A stretch of DNA of 64,000 nt from Bugulina stolonifera (lineage: Eukaryota; Bryozoa; Gymnolaemata; Cheilostomatida; Bugulidae), in contig OW285196.1 in NCBI GenBank assembly GCA_935421135.1, positions 2,885,001 through 2,949,000 of the forward strand, given 5' to 3'. How positions within the stretch are numbered: the first letter of the stretch is position 1; every line of letters starts with the position of its first letter. Below the pieces are notes generated by a model. It searched no databases. It saw nothing but the letters and a program-made list of their open reading frames with translations, and had not been told where the DNA came from. The translations under genes were made by a program, and so were the position numbers. Positions 34,125 to 47,120 of the stretch are shown piece by piece.

Positions 34125-36468
34125 TACTTTCAACGCCAACCTCCAACTCAGCAGTAGGTGAGTACTTGCATGGTTAAATATAAATGCTGCAGTTAGAGGT
34201 GGAACGAAACAGCATTTTTGCATTCGAGACGAGACTCGAGACACTACTTCCAAAAAATTCGAAACGAGACGAGACAAGGATTCAACGGAATTTTCCTCAA
34301 AAGTTTGCCAAATTTTATATATTTGCATGTTAGAACTCCAATAGTTGAACTTGCTACTCTGTAAACTCTGTATTTTATCATTATGCATTTCAATAAAAGG
34401 TGAACAGGAGGCTGTGAAATATATTGCACATGTATTCATGCACATTACATTGCATGTACATACTACATGGGTACTAAAATAAGAATGTAATTTGACAAAT
34501 TAGTATGGAGTTATGTTTCCTTTAATAAAATAAGCTCATGAGTAGACAACTTTTGGTAAGAATTGCATTATGGGAGTGGTGATTGACAGTCGCTAGTAAT
34601 TCTGTATGACTTGCCGTGATTGACTAGTAGCTCAGAGTTAGCTGCAGTGCTATTACTAGGAAATTAGTGCTGGGAATGCACTTGTACGTAGTATTACTAA
34701 ATAATTTGAATAATAATTTTCTATTTGATAGATTTATTGTTGATTAGCAATTATTTGTGTTATAATTATTAATTTATTATAAATATTAAAGAAAAATTAT
34801 TAACTGCTATTAGTTCCCCAGTCTCGAATACTAATTGCCATCTCGAGACGACTTTCGAGACAAGACAAGTCGATACGAGACTCGAGAAATCTCGAGTCTC
34901 GTTCCACCTCTAGTACAGCTACTAACACGTACAATGTACACAATTTACAACCTTGATATATACAATGTAGATATTATAATATTGTATATACATGTACATG
35001 TACATGTACATGTACATACTAGGTATATGGTATGAGCTACTACTCTGCACTATCTATACAATGCACTGCAATATTTCAGACGACAACAAATATCTGACTC
35101 AGTAATTATCTAATAGACCTGTGGCACCTCAGTGACTTTATGTCTTCAACCACCTGGATGTAAATAGCTACATGTATGACGTAGTGCACCTGCTCGTCTA
35201 GAACGCAATGATAGCTACAGATAGTATGCTCAAAGATTGTGGAGATTTAGTTTAGCTCTACCATGTCATTGGCTCATAGAAAGAACTTGGCTCACTTTGA
35301 GCACTAGGTTAGTTTGGGCAAAGAACCACTTTGAAAATTTCAATTACATGTAGAACTAGGACGCTCTGAAAACGGTCATTTGGAAAGCAACCAACAACCA
35401 AACTGTGTAGATTGCATTTAGTAGAGCACAACTCAGAAATGATTTATTATTTTTAGTGTTCTACATGTTAGTTAGTATTAAAAACAAGTGAGATAAATTA
35501 GTTGAAAGTTGGGGTTTAGGATTTGACGGTTTAACGGCCCGTTTCAAATTGGCATTTTCGAAAAGTCGTAAATTCTTTCACTACCAATCATAAGTACTAG
35601 GAGTCTAACAAAACCGTTCATCAAATTGATGTATATTAGTATGTTGCATACTTACAATAAAGTGACTATCATTTTGTAGCTCTTTCTCCAGATGTGAGTT
35701 AGCCCAAGTATACTTAGAATGCAGTGAGGTAGACAGACTGCACATGGGCAATGACACACACAAGGAGGGTGGAGTTGTACTGCAAGCAATGACTTGACCT
35801 CGATAGGGATGATTTGTACACCACCTGCATGCATAAGCTAAGACAATGAAGATACAGTTGGAGTTTGACGGCCCATTGAACTCCTGCAGTTTGTATCACT
35901 CCTAGACAGGTGCATATATTTAAACTGTAAATTAGTTACCTATTTCTAATCATATGTACTCATGTCTCATACTCTCAATGAAGGGCTTGACTGTCATACA
36001 TATAACGCTGCTCATGGCGGTTTTTCCTCATAATATTTTCACATGGATCCAAAGAAGATTCTAAGCACTATCTACATCTACATGATTGTGTATGTTATCA
36101 TAGTGTAATAGACAGCACCAATACTACAGGTGGCTGGTAATGTACAATACTACCAAGTAGTAACAAGAGTTAACTGTGTGTAATAGAAATAACTGTAAAG
36201 ATTCTTCATTCAACAATCAGACGATTCGTGCAGACGTAAAGTTTTGAAAGCTGCTGAATCAGTAAGTCGTCATTATACTGAAAGCTGTCAGACTGTCTGA
36301 TGGCCCGCAGGCAGTCTCTGTTGGTGAATACACGTCAGCTACAGGTTAGTTTACTTATTATTACTGACTTCAGTTGTAAATTTATAAACTCGGTAGCTTG
36401 AGAATTCCCCAGATCATCACATACGCGTTTTCTCTCAGGTGTACAGGTCCGAGTAAAGCTTGGCTTCG
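34125..36468. repeat. Dispersed repeat R3, copy 2 (with nested insertion)
   Basis: Collinear with 11,935-13,840, from CCAACCTCCAACTCAGCAG to AAGTAAAGCTTGGCTT. It is interrupted by the 719-bp element at 34,194-34,912 and ends abruptly at 36,468, where unrelated sequence with a GC-rich patch begins. A (ACATGT)n run sits at about 34,988-35,018. Confidence 0.75.
34194..34912. mobile_element. 719-bp non-autonomous DNA transposon (hAT-like tips)
   Basis: The left tip TAGAGGTGGAACGAAAC and right tip GTCTCGTTCCACCTCTA are inverted copies with one mismatch. Both subterminal regions are rich in CGAGAC/GTCTCG repeats. The R3 copy at ~12,015 lacks the element and shows the approximate empty site. The TAG-GGTG-type tip resembles hAT elements, but an 8-bp target duplication could not be identified. 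Confidence 0.75.
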
Positions 36469-36584
36469 AGCGATGCCCACGTGACATTATTAATTATTTA
36501 TGTTACAACCCTCCATGTTTGTGATCGAGTATTTACCCTAGATCCTCAAACTGAGGGGCATTTTTTCAAGTTTTTAAACTGGGG

Positions 36585-36668
36585 TCTCCACAGGCCGGGG
36601 GTCCAGGGGGCCGCCCAGGCCCCCTTAGTGGGGTCCGGGGCAGCGCCCTGGCCGCCGGAGCTTTTTCA
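36585..36668. other. GC-rich patch in AT-rich surroundings
   Basis: About 80 bp of runs such as GGCCGGGGGTCCAGGGGGCC and CAGGCCCCCTTAG with partial self-complementarity. The surrounding DNA is strongly AT-rich. It lies in an insertion that replaces the end of R3. The frame running through it (36,460-36,720) is not a credible protein. Confidence 0.7.
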
Positions 36669-37106
36669 GCATAACTCACAAAAAGAGAAGGGTTTTAAAA
36701 CACTGCACACTGTTGCTTAAATCTCATGTTTATTGCAGCTAGATAGCACACTACTGAAAAAATATATTTAAGATTAGTTTGATTGCTAACTACACGTACA
36801 TGTATATTGCCGGGTAGCGTCTATATCCAATAGTACAGTCAAGGTACATGTAATTACTAAAAAACTGAGTCTGAGTAATGCAAGACCCAGAAGTGTGGGT
36901 GTGAGTTTTATAGCTAGGCTGTGTGTAGGGGTTCTGGTTAGCGTCATGAGACTGTGTCTGGGAAGGCCAGAGAGAGTACCTAATATCCTAGCTGGAAAGA
37001 GTAAGAAACTGTACGAGTTAACTTCAGTAAGATAATTTTATTGAACAACAGTCTACAGAAAGCCAAAGCTAGAATGAAAAATTGTGCTCCCAATATATGA
37101 ATTATA

Positions 37107-39152
37107 GGGGAGAGCGGGGTAAGTTGGGACGCGGGGTAAGTTGGGACAGGGCTGTTTCGGGTATTATGAGACCCATTGCATTTTTATGGTATAGACCAAA
37201 GGTTAGACCAACATAAATAAACATAACCCACTATTTTGTTTTTTAAGTTGAATAAATATTTTTTGTGCAATTTGCAATAATGTAATATTTGCATGTTTGA
37301 GTAAATTTTTTTTTCTTGACGAGTTTCTAATTTTTTTATTGAAGGAATGACTCCATAGTTTTGAAAATTTGCAGATAGAGACTCTATAGCATCTAGTTAG
37401 AACAACTAAAGTTAAAATTAGCTCACGTCAAAAATCTTAATAAAAAATTGTGTTTTACAAAAAATTGGGAGTGTGGGGCAAGTTGGGACGCTGGAAGTGG
37501 GGCAAGTTGGGACACCATTTGTAATAATAAATTATGTTTGTGGAATGATATGAATCCAAGAGGACACTGTAATTTCACCTTTTCTCTAACTAAAAGTTGT
37601 TTGATGAATCTTGGATAGCATTTGACTTTGGTAAAGAACTCTAATCCTGTGTGGGGATGGCATTATAGGTAGTATTGATATTACTCCTTGTAGAAACAGG
37701 TCAAACCTGAATCATTGCTATAACAGCTTTTGATCTCTGTTCTGTCCTCACTTTATTCATGACTCTGACAGCAGTAGCACCAATACAATGTATAAACTAC
37801 ATCCTTTTTCTACTCATACCTACATTTCGAACACCATTTAATGCGCCTTTGAAACCCCCACCAGACCAATTAACACCATCAGGCAGCACCAAGCTAATAA
37901 TCCAATAGATTATTAGGTATAATTTAGTTATAAACTTTGTGGGATTCACTCTTGTTGTTCAAACTAGACAAGTAGGCTATATACAATCAATGTCTCTCCA
38001 CACTTATTGTTACCCAACCCCAGTTGAACTACCATCTTCGGTGAGAGTACTAAGCAATAGTTTAATCAAACATCATCGATAATCTATTTACAAAGTTATA
38101 GGTTTTACATCTGTAAATATTCAATTTACCACTGTACAAGACCCAGGAAAGGTAATTAGCACCAAGAGAAAGACACAGGTTGGATCGACTCCATCGTATG
38201 AATGAGGCGGATTGACTACTATCGCCTGTGTCATAAATGCTGTCGTGAACTCTGGGTTGGGTTGCCAAGTGGAATTAAAATTCAACAATCTATTTTCTGC
38301 TCAATGATTTCATTTCATCTAGAGTGTCAGTTGTTCAATTGTACATCAAACTCTAATAATAATTATGGTAAAAATCAACATTTTTGCCTATACTTTCTAG
38401 TATTGGTTTATTTCTGGTGTTTTTGTTTTATATTCTGTACCAAAATTAGAAAAGTGGTCACCTACGATGCGCTAGTTTATTTTATAGTTTTAAGTCTAAT
38501 ATGCATAAGTAGACTGGAACTTAGTCAAAAAAAGGCTTTATAAACTATTACAGCTAATAGAGCTATTATAAATTATTACACCTATAAGGCGCTAAACGAA
38601 TTAGGGGTTTTTCATGTTCAAGCTGGCATTCTCTTATTTTAACAAAGATTTACTTAACAAAAAAAATTTTCTTTTACATCAAAACAATTTTCATACCTTC
38701 CTTAGACTATCTTGTAATAAAAAACTTAAACACTTCGAGTTTGAACTAGATTAAGGTCCAGCAGTTTTTTACAGACATGTTTTTTGACATATATACATGT
38801 ACATGTAGCAATAATTTTAAATATGTGTAATATTATTGTAACATTTCAATTCTATCTGTTCATGATAAAATATGAGACTAATCTAAATCTAAAGTCTATA
38901 TTTTCAATGGTGTCCCGACTTGCCCCACACCTGTCCCAACTTACCCCGTCAGTGGGGTAAGTTGGGACGTTTGACATGCGCTGCCAAATCATGGATTACA
39001 GCACTATGCTGACTTATCAATGTGTGTGCTTTAGGGTATAGTTAGACAACATATTAAAGTACCTCTATGCAAAAAATGATGATGCTATGACTTTTAGACT
39101 CCGTATTATTCCCAAAAAACCAAAAATTGTCCCAACTTACCCCGCTCTCCCC
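37107..39152. mobile_element. 2,046-bp DNA transposon with TA target duplication
   Basis: The ends are perfect 24-bp inverted repeats beginning GGGGAGAGCGGGGTAAGTTG and continuing GGAC, flanked by TA at 37,105-37,106 and 39,153-39,154. The core GGGGTAAGTTGGGAC or its GGGGCAAG variant recurs inside near both ends, for example at ~37,134, ~37,475, ~37,498, ~38,920 and ~38,950, in both orientations. No transposase frame is recognisable; the longest frames are ~113 aa and featureless. It is therefore either non-autonomous or decayed. A TA duplication suggests the Tc1/mariner-like group, but the superfamily is uncertain. Confidence 0.85.
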
Positions 39153-39154
39153 TA

Positions 39155-40850
39155 GTTCTCAACCAAGGTCACAAGGTCAAAAATGCGATAAATCAAAAAG
39201 CCAAAAAGGGTCCGAGCTATAATAGGTACAAACTGGTCTCGAATTACAAGTATAATAAAATGTATAACTACATATCAAAAAGACTATCGGCACATTTCAG
39301 AGATGAATACATAGCAATAATTGATATCATATAGGTTTACAGGAAGGGTAATAAAAGATAACCAAAAATGGGCAACATGTATACTTGTGATTCACACGAC
39401 AAAGCAGTCAAATAAAGACAATGCAAGGGGATATAGCGGATGCTTACTTCCAATTATATCTGAAGTTATAGTCGTTTGGGAGTCTGCATCACTCAAGATT
39501 TTTATTCCACATGTTTCGAAACTAGTTCTAATATCATCATTAGCAATTTCATCTCCGATGGTGATACTTGGACTAGCATCGAAATAGAAGGAGTAAATTC
39601 AAAAAGTGTCTGGTACTGCTTTACACCATAAAACATCTTCAAATGTGTATATAGTAAATAAAAAATAATGCTGTTGCCAGACACTGCTATTGCTTTAAAC
39701 CAAAACTAAGTTCTCACCCCATGCTTGCACAGCTTGGTGCTTGGTTTCCTTCACCTCAACTACTGTCTACCAGAAACAACCATCTCTACTTCACCCGCAC
39801 ATGGTGCTGTGTTATCCGGAGCAGATAATTATGCTTCATCTCCTGTTCAAGCCTGTAGTCTTGTAAAACAGAAACTTTTATACATTTGAAGTTGAATGAA
39901 ACCTAGTAAACCCTAGATTAGTTATAATATTGTGGTGGACGACCACAGCGACACTTTTTTGCAAAACAACGTCGACCCTTAAGGATATCCTGAGATAACT
40001 GTATATACTTATCACTGTAAAGGACTAGCCACACTGTTATTACTTCTACTATGAATATTTACTATCCATATATATTACATTTTTAGAACTATTACAGCGG
40101 CAAATTTTTAGTCATCCTTACCTAATGGGATCTTGGATAGTTGTACGGGGCTTGGCGAAAGTTAGAAGTCACTCTGTTTTATCTACAAAAGAGCAAGATA
40201 ATATTTTATAAATCAGTCTTCCCTATGCTTTCAACTAGTACACTTCTTTAAACAAATATAATATGTAACCAGCACTAGAGCACTCTGGACTTATTCTGTG
40301 TAATTAGGAGCATAACTGCAAGGAGGGTGGACTCGGTGGTGCATAATCAATCAAGGCTAGGTAGCCATCTGTTACATTGCTAAAACTGTTGGGTAGTTGT
40401 GGTAGCGAGGGTCATTGTTCACATCCATGACAATATATCTAACTAATGAACCCTATTCTACAGTGCATCTAGAGTTCTAATAAAATTAAACCAAATAAAA
40501 ATTAAAATGCTAAATCAAAGCGCAATTCTGGTGCTTCTAAAATTAAGTAATCATGGACAACATGTCATGCATCACATATTTAGGATAACAGTATGAAAAC
40601 ACATTTAGCTGAGGAACAGCAAAGCAACCAGTAGGTTTCCCCAGCCTAACTTGAGAAAAAACATACTGCTGTTACTACTACTAGTAGCTATTATTAGTTT
40701 ATTATGCTCGCTGTAATAGTAGTCTATTATTTATTATAATGGGTGCGTAAGCGGTGAGAAGTTTGAATTACAGCTGACTTACAGCTGACACGCTTGAATT
40801 ATTTGAAGCCATATAGTGCTCAGCAGGAACCAAAGCTAATAGTTTGAACT
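39155..40850. other. Intergenic DNA without recognisable gene
   Basis: No supportable exon chain or terminal repeats were found. Short frames at 39,321-39,684 on both strands have no recognisable motif. Confidence 0.5.
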
Positions 40851-41407
40851 TTGTAATTAATATGTGTACTAAAATGATTGTAGCTTTTTCTACACAGCAT
40901 GTGAGTTAGCCCAAGTATACTTGGCATGTACATGTAGTATTGTAGACATGCAGACTGTGTATGGGGGACGAAGGATACAAGAGAATGGAGTCATAATACA
41001 AACTATGACTTGACGTCAATGGAGTCAACTGTGACAGCACTGATTTCTGCAGTAGACTTATTCCAAGCAGTCCCAGCATTAAAGTACATGGATATGATTA
41101 ACCAGCAGGTGGTGCTGTCAGAGAACAAGGCAAAGAAAGCTAGACAAAGCTAGACAAACTGATGAAGTAGAGAAGTACACGACTATCTTATGTTCAATTA
41201 CTTTGGGTGGAAATGAAATGGATTCAGGTAGGGCAGTATCATGGGTAGACAATTGGTGATTGGATGAGAAACAATGACACAAGAAACATCACATCACATC
41301 CTGTTAATGTAAACTGATGGCCAGATTAAAGACCGCTTCCACTACCTTCGACAATATTGGTGACCAAAGTGCTGACCAAATGTCAACAAAGTTAGTAGCA
41401 AAAGTGA
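40850..41407. repeat. R3/R1-related repeat block left of duplicon B
   Basis: 40,880-41,040 matches R3 (GTGAGTTAGCCCAAGTATAC; ATGACTTGACGTCAATGGAG). 41,113-41,407 matches R1 at 13,930-14,225. R1 therefore spans the left edge of copy B, whereas copy A shares it only from base 73. Confidence 0.7.
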
Positions 41408-42185
41408 GTAACTTAGCAATGTTTCCAAGTGAGGTTACCAACCCATTGTTTTCGCCACGCTACGATTATAGAAAGACTTATCCAATCCATTCAAATTTGT
41501 GTAGACGCACAACATCAATATTCTTTCGTTGTGGGACAAATTTTCAAAACAGAGGTAATGTTGCAGTATTTTCGATTTGAGCTATTGTAGCTGTGTTTAT
41601 GTAATATACAAGTAATGTGATATCTGTATGTTCTTACACTATGTTAATTCATGTTAAGTAAAGCTTACTTTAAAATATATGTTTCTGTTCAATTTAACTG
41701 TGTTGGTAGCCGTGTTATAACTCATTTCACACACAGTCTATTTACTAAAGCATCTGCGCTGCCTATACTGCTAAAAAAAACTCCTCATTAAAAGGTAGAT
41801 GTGTATTAAAACTATTGACAATTTTGCTAATAAAAATTACAAACAGACATTGGAAACAGGAAATGATCTCAGTGGAATAACTCCGTCCAAATTTAGACTA
41901 AGGTAATATTGTAGTCGCAAGTCGTCTTTCTATCAAAAATATTTTTCGCTAGCTACCCAGTGGGACACAAAAATATCATAGTACCACGGACATATTAATC
42001 ATAAACAAAATGTGCTAGAACCTGCTGTCTGTAGGTGTATACTAGCTCCACCAGTTGCTTACTGATCATAAGTGCTTACTGAGGTTGCATAATATTACTA
42101 CAGTTTAATGTAAACAGTCAATCTTCTGCTAATACTTGCTATTGGTTGAGACCAGGAAAGGGGAATTACAGCATTTGGAGCTCGT

Positions 42186-42325
42186 CAGGTTCCACTGTAG
42201 ACATCAAGCTAGGGAAGCACAGTATCAATGCCAGGTTCCACTGTAGACATCAAGCTAGGAGAGCACAGTATCAATGTCAGGTTCCACTGTAGACATCAAG
42301 GTAGGGGAGCACAGCATCAATTAGC
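42186..42325. repeat. 46-bp tandem repeat, 3 units (copy B)
   Basis: Same three units as at 2706-2845, with a few substitutions. The remaining DNA from 41,905 to 43,142 is non-coding and shared with copy A. Confidence 0.85.
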
Positions 42326-43142
42326 TTCTCATGCCAATGTGTGGCAGATAATGCAGTAAAAGTTCCATCAGAGGCTAGTTGTGTCATTTAAATGTAGAGG
42401 AAATTGCAATTTCCTTTAGAAGGAGTGTTATAAAAATCCAACCGGCAGATACATGCTGTAATTTTAAAGCCTCAAAGAGACATAATAATCTTTAATTAAA
42501 GATTACATTCCAACATCACAGAGTGAAGAACTCTACCTACTGCTGCAGTAGTTAACTAAACAATATGTATTACTATGTATATCAATTAGGAACAGAGTTA
42601 AATACTTGTGGCATATAAAAGTAATTTATTAGATTAGGTGAATTTAGTTAGCTTTATATAGGTGAAATATTTGAATAAAAAGGATAACCATTACATTATA
42701 TTATTATACTTAAATACTGTAATTATAAAAGTATATAAATTTACAAAGTGATACAGTAAAGTAGGCCTTGAGAGTCATCCTCTCTATATCAATATATTCA
42801 AAGAGTAGATAAATCCACAATATTATGATAGGTATCTATTGCTAGTATACAGGCACTGATGAACACAAGTATCTTTGTACAGTGCATGACTCATACCAAT
42901 CGTCGGAGACCAAAGGTCAAGGCAGGTTATAACTGATAAAATCAGCACATACATCATGTATGATGTATTCATGCTTCTATTGGAATGATTGATAGCTTGG
43001 ACCAATAGAATAGAAAGACATTTTAAATCCCAATGTCACATCTTATGTACTGTATGAAAATAAATATAAGATATCTAGTATGATGTATCATCATATAACC
43101 TTATTTCTTCTGCTGTATGCAGTAAGTAAGTTGGAACACAGG

Positions 43143-46100
43143 CTATTCTGGGACAAAAGTATCATTAAGTAATTTCTCAGCCTTGTCCATGTCTCCCAGT
43201 TTCTCGCAGACGTTAGACATGGCCACTCTGACACCACTAGTGTCCTCACCAAGATCTCTCCGGATCTTCAACTCCTTCAGGTAGATGTCTGCAATAAAAG
43301 AGAGATCAATGTTTAACAGCAGCCAGTAGGTAGATGGGCACATCTAGACACACCATTGTGATTGAGTGCGAACACCACTAACTATTTTTTGACCAAAGTA
43401 CATGACTTGTATATTATTTTATAAAATATCTGAATGGTACAATACAATAACAGGTCTTTTAAAGTCCGGGCAAAGAATTTTAAACTATGATGAGACGCTC
43501 TGATTTACTGAGCCACCGTACGAAAAATTCACTCACCATATGCCCCTTGGAGGTCGCCCATCTTGATTAAAGTATTGCCAATATTGTGGTAACTAGAAGC
43601 TACATCGTGGGCAGCCTCCATGTTCACATCTTTGATCTACAAAACAGCAAACACTGGTTACCAATTATTACACGAATAAAATGAATATTTATACTAGTAT
43701 GTGTATATTATGTACATTTTAGGTGTAAAATCTAAACATAAATAAATTGATATAAACATGTACCTAATGAGCTACTGAGTATACAAAAATATTGAGCGCT
43801 TTGATCACATTTGGAAGAAATATATGGATCTCTCAAACCAGAGCAGCAGGAGGTAGAATATGTGGGAACCTGTAAATCTAAGGTCTAATACCCAACGTGG
43901 ATAGTAATAGACAGACAGAAGAAAAGCTACACACTTCAATAGACCACAGACTTGACCCATCACAGACTTGACCAATCATACAGATGTTTGTGTTGAATCC
44001 ACAGGTTGACTCCGACTTGTCATACGGTTAATTCTAAATAGCTACCTTTTCCCTGAGGTCTTTACTCCTGTAAAGGTTTTCAAGAGCCAGATCCAGCTTT
44101 CCCCACGTCTGATAGAGTACACCAAGGTTGTTATATCCTGCCGCTATGTGATTCTAAAACATATTACATAATCTAATATAACATAGCACAGTATACTTGT
44201 AATTTAGTATAGTACATATTACTGTAATATCAAATAGTACAACATAATACGTAGCGTAATAGATAGTATAGTAATAATATAATAAAGAGCAACATTACAG
44301 TAAATTGTTAAGTGGTTTGACAATTGTTTTTATTATAATATATGATGTATTCTTAGAAAATAATTTATTTTTGAGCAGTCAGAGACTTGTTTCAAATCCA
44401 TGAGAATACCAGTTCCTGACTGGGGTTTGAACCCGGGGCCTCTACGGAACCTAATCGCCTAGGATAGTGAACAGAACCTGCTTCCACTACACCAGCTCAG
44501 CAACCCCAGTCAGGGACTGGCATTTTCATGGATTTGAAACAAGTCTCTGACTGCTCAAAGATGAATACCTTGCTAAAAATACATCATAACAGTAAATGAA
44601 ATACAATGTTATCATAGGAATACTTACCCTGCTTTGAATTTAATCACCAATTAATCTCAACGGATATTGTTCAACAATACGCAGTAAAACATATTCTTTC
44701 ATATATGCATTATATTAAACAGGTAGTATGGCTATAAGATTGTCTTAATGTTCAAGCAAAGTTACCTGGAGGTCAACATCATTAGGTCGTTCCTCTGATA
44801 GCACTAACGACAAGTTCAATGCTGTCTGAATATTTTCTTCTGCCTTCTTATAATCCTGCAATGACATACCATACAGTGACTTGAGTTCGTGACTTTGTGG
44901 TTATTCATCAAATACGGAATATTTAGAAACTAAACCAATGGAAGGCATCAAGATAATTTTTACAAAATGCGGTCGACAGAGCAATTCAGAAAACACAAAT
45001 AGCCCAAAGACTCGAGTGAATAGTGTATCAGCCAAGAAAGTTAGTGACCATCAGACCAGTCACGGCATTAGCAGACGTTAGTTCTTGGTTAGGGCTGATA
45101 GATAGGTTACATACTGTGTAAGAATACGTCTAACACTGATTCACTAGTATAGCAAGTTACTCACCCCAATAGACTCATATGAGTTGCCCATGTTATTGCA
45201 GACGGCCCTCAGCTCGTCTAGGTCCCCAGCTTTTTCTACTAGAATAGCCTTAGCTTGCTCGTAGTTATCTATAGACTGACGGGAGTTACCGAGACGTTCG
45301 TATCCCACCCCTAACGATCTATAGAGACTGATGATCCAGTTCATATGTAGGTCTACAAAGGGTCATACATAGTACGATATGCATGCATATACATTATATT
45401 ATACTCATATTAGCAATAATTTTGCACCAACATTGAGACTTGTATCCAATCTAACTGATGGTGAAGTAAAAATGTTAAATAATTATGATATTCTAAAATT
45501 TTGTCTATCCAAAAGTTTCTATTTTCTTCAACCATCAATTTATTTTATGATAGAATGATGTGGTTTGGAGTTGTCTACACCATCCACAAGATAAAAAAAT
45601 TCTTGATTTGACTAGTTCTTGTGTAGCCATCTTTCCCAACTAGCAACTCTCTGTGTTCTTATTGGCTACTCACCGGGACCTCCCAGATCCATGTACATCT
45701 TCAGACATTCCTCGTGGTATTCTATGGCTTTCTGTGTGTTTTGTCTCCCTCCGATTCCCTGGAGAAGGTGGCCCAAGTTGAAGAGAGTAGAAGCAGTGTC
45801 GTCTGTAGCCTCGTCTGCAAACAGCCTTCTTCGGATTTCCAGAGCCTTAGTTAGATGTTGCTACAAAATATGAGAACTACTTTAGAGAATGCATGGAATT
45901 AAACATGTCAACTGCACTAAACCAAAAGCTACCACCTACAAAATGAACACTAATAAATTTTAATTTATTTGGTAAATGAAAGATTTTTTTAAAGTCTACC
46001 CAGTTCTGACATCCAAAGAGTGGTCAGTCGGTCAGTAGGTCGGTTGGTTTATCGATCACTAGCACATGTTGTGAGATTTAGATAGCACAACATAATTATA

Positions 46101-47086
46101 AATGTACATAAATTGATTTACATTTGCAATTACCAAAGAGATGGGCCAGCAGCTCATAATTCAATCTCCAAATCGTAGCAGTAGAAACTCATGATAACAA
46201 CATGAGACAGAATAGCCAATGTACTCACCTCAGCTTTAGGAAACTGGTTGGTTTTCCTGTAGGCATTCCCAACATTATTATGACAAAGAGCTAAAGTGGA
46301 CAACAACTCCTCCTGATTCCTGATGTCACTCGGTAGCTCCATGAGCGAAGCGATACCCTGGGTACACAAATACACAGTATGTAGTAAATAACTTGACACA
46401 CATACTGTAATGAAATCGTTTGTACCTGCATTTAAACTAGACGCGGCATAACATCACCGTGCACATATATCAACTATCATGTTGGGATGTATGCCACCAG
46501 AGGTCGCTGCTACATGCACCAATGGCGTCATTCTCATATAGTAGACTGTATTAAGAGCTACCTTCTCATAATGCTGGATTGCAGCTACGCTGTTGTTCTC
46601 AGCCTGATACTGCTGTGCTTTGTTGATGTCTTCGCTAGCTGTGATTCCTGCAGCCAGTTTGCCCAGCACTTGAGGGCCGCTAACTCCATTCATTTTGGCT
46701 GCAAGTGAGATTAATGTCAAGGTCACATGATATATGGCGATGCAGAAGATTGTGTTAGATTGGCTTACTGGAGAAACCTAAACTTGACAGCGGATTAAAG
46801 TACTGGGCAAAATGAGCTATCTTTTGTAATACTATTATACCTGCATCTACCAAACCGTACCACTACCACTATTACCTGAAACTATCTAGTATCACTACTA
46901 CTACTGCTACTGCTACTGCTACTACTACTACTACTGCTGCTACTGCTGCCGCTACTGCGGCTACTACTACTACCACTACTACCACTACCGCTACTACTAC
47001 TACTACTACTACTACCGCTACTACTACTACTACTACTACCATTGCTACCACTACTACCACCGCCACCACCACCACTACCACTACCG

Positions 47087-47120
<34 letters not shown>

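Noticed and set aside
36460..36720. 86-aa frame through the GC-rich block
   Set aside because: Composition follows the G/C runs; no domain, no splice support and no copy elsewhere in the window.
38202..38543. 113-aa frame as transposase of the 37.1-39.2 kb element
   Set aside because: No catalytic motif or DNA-binding domain is visible; hydrophobic AT-rich composition suggests chance.
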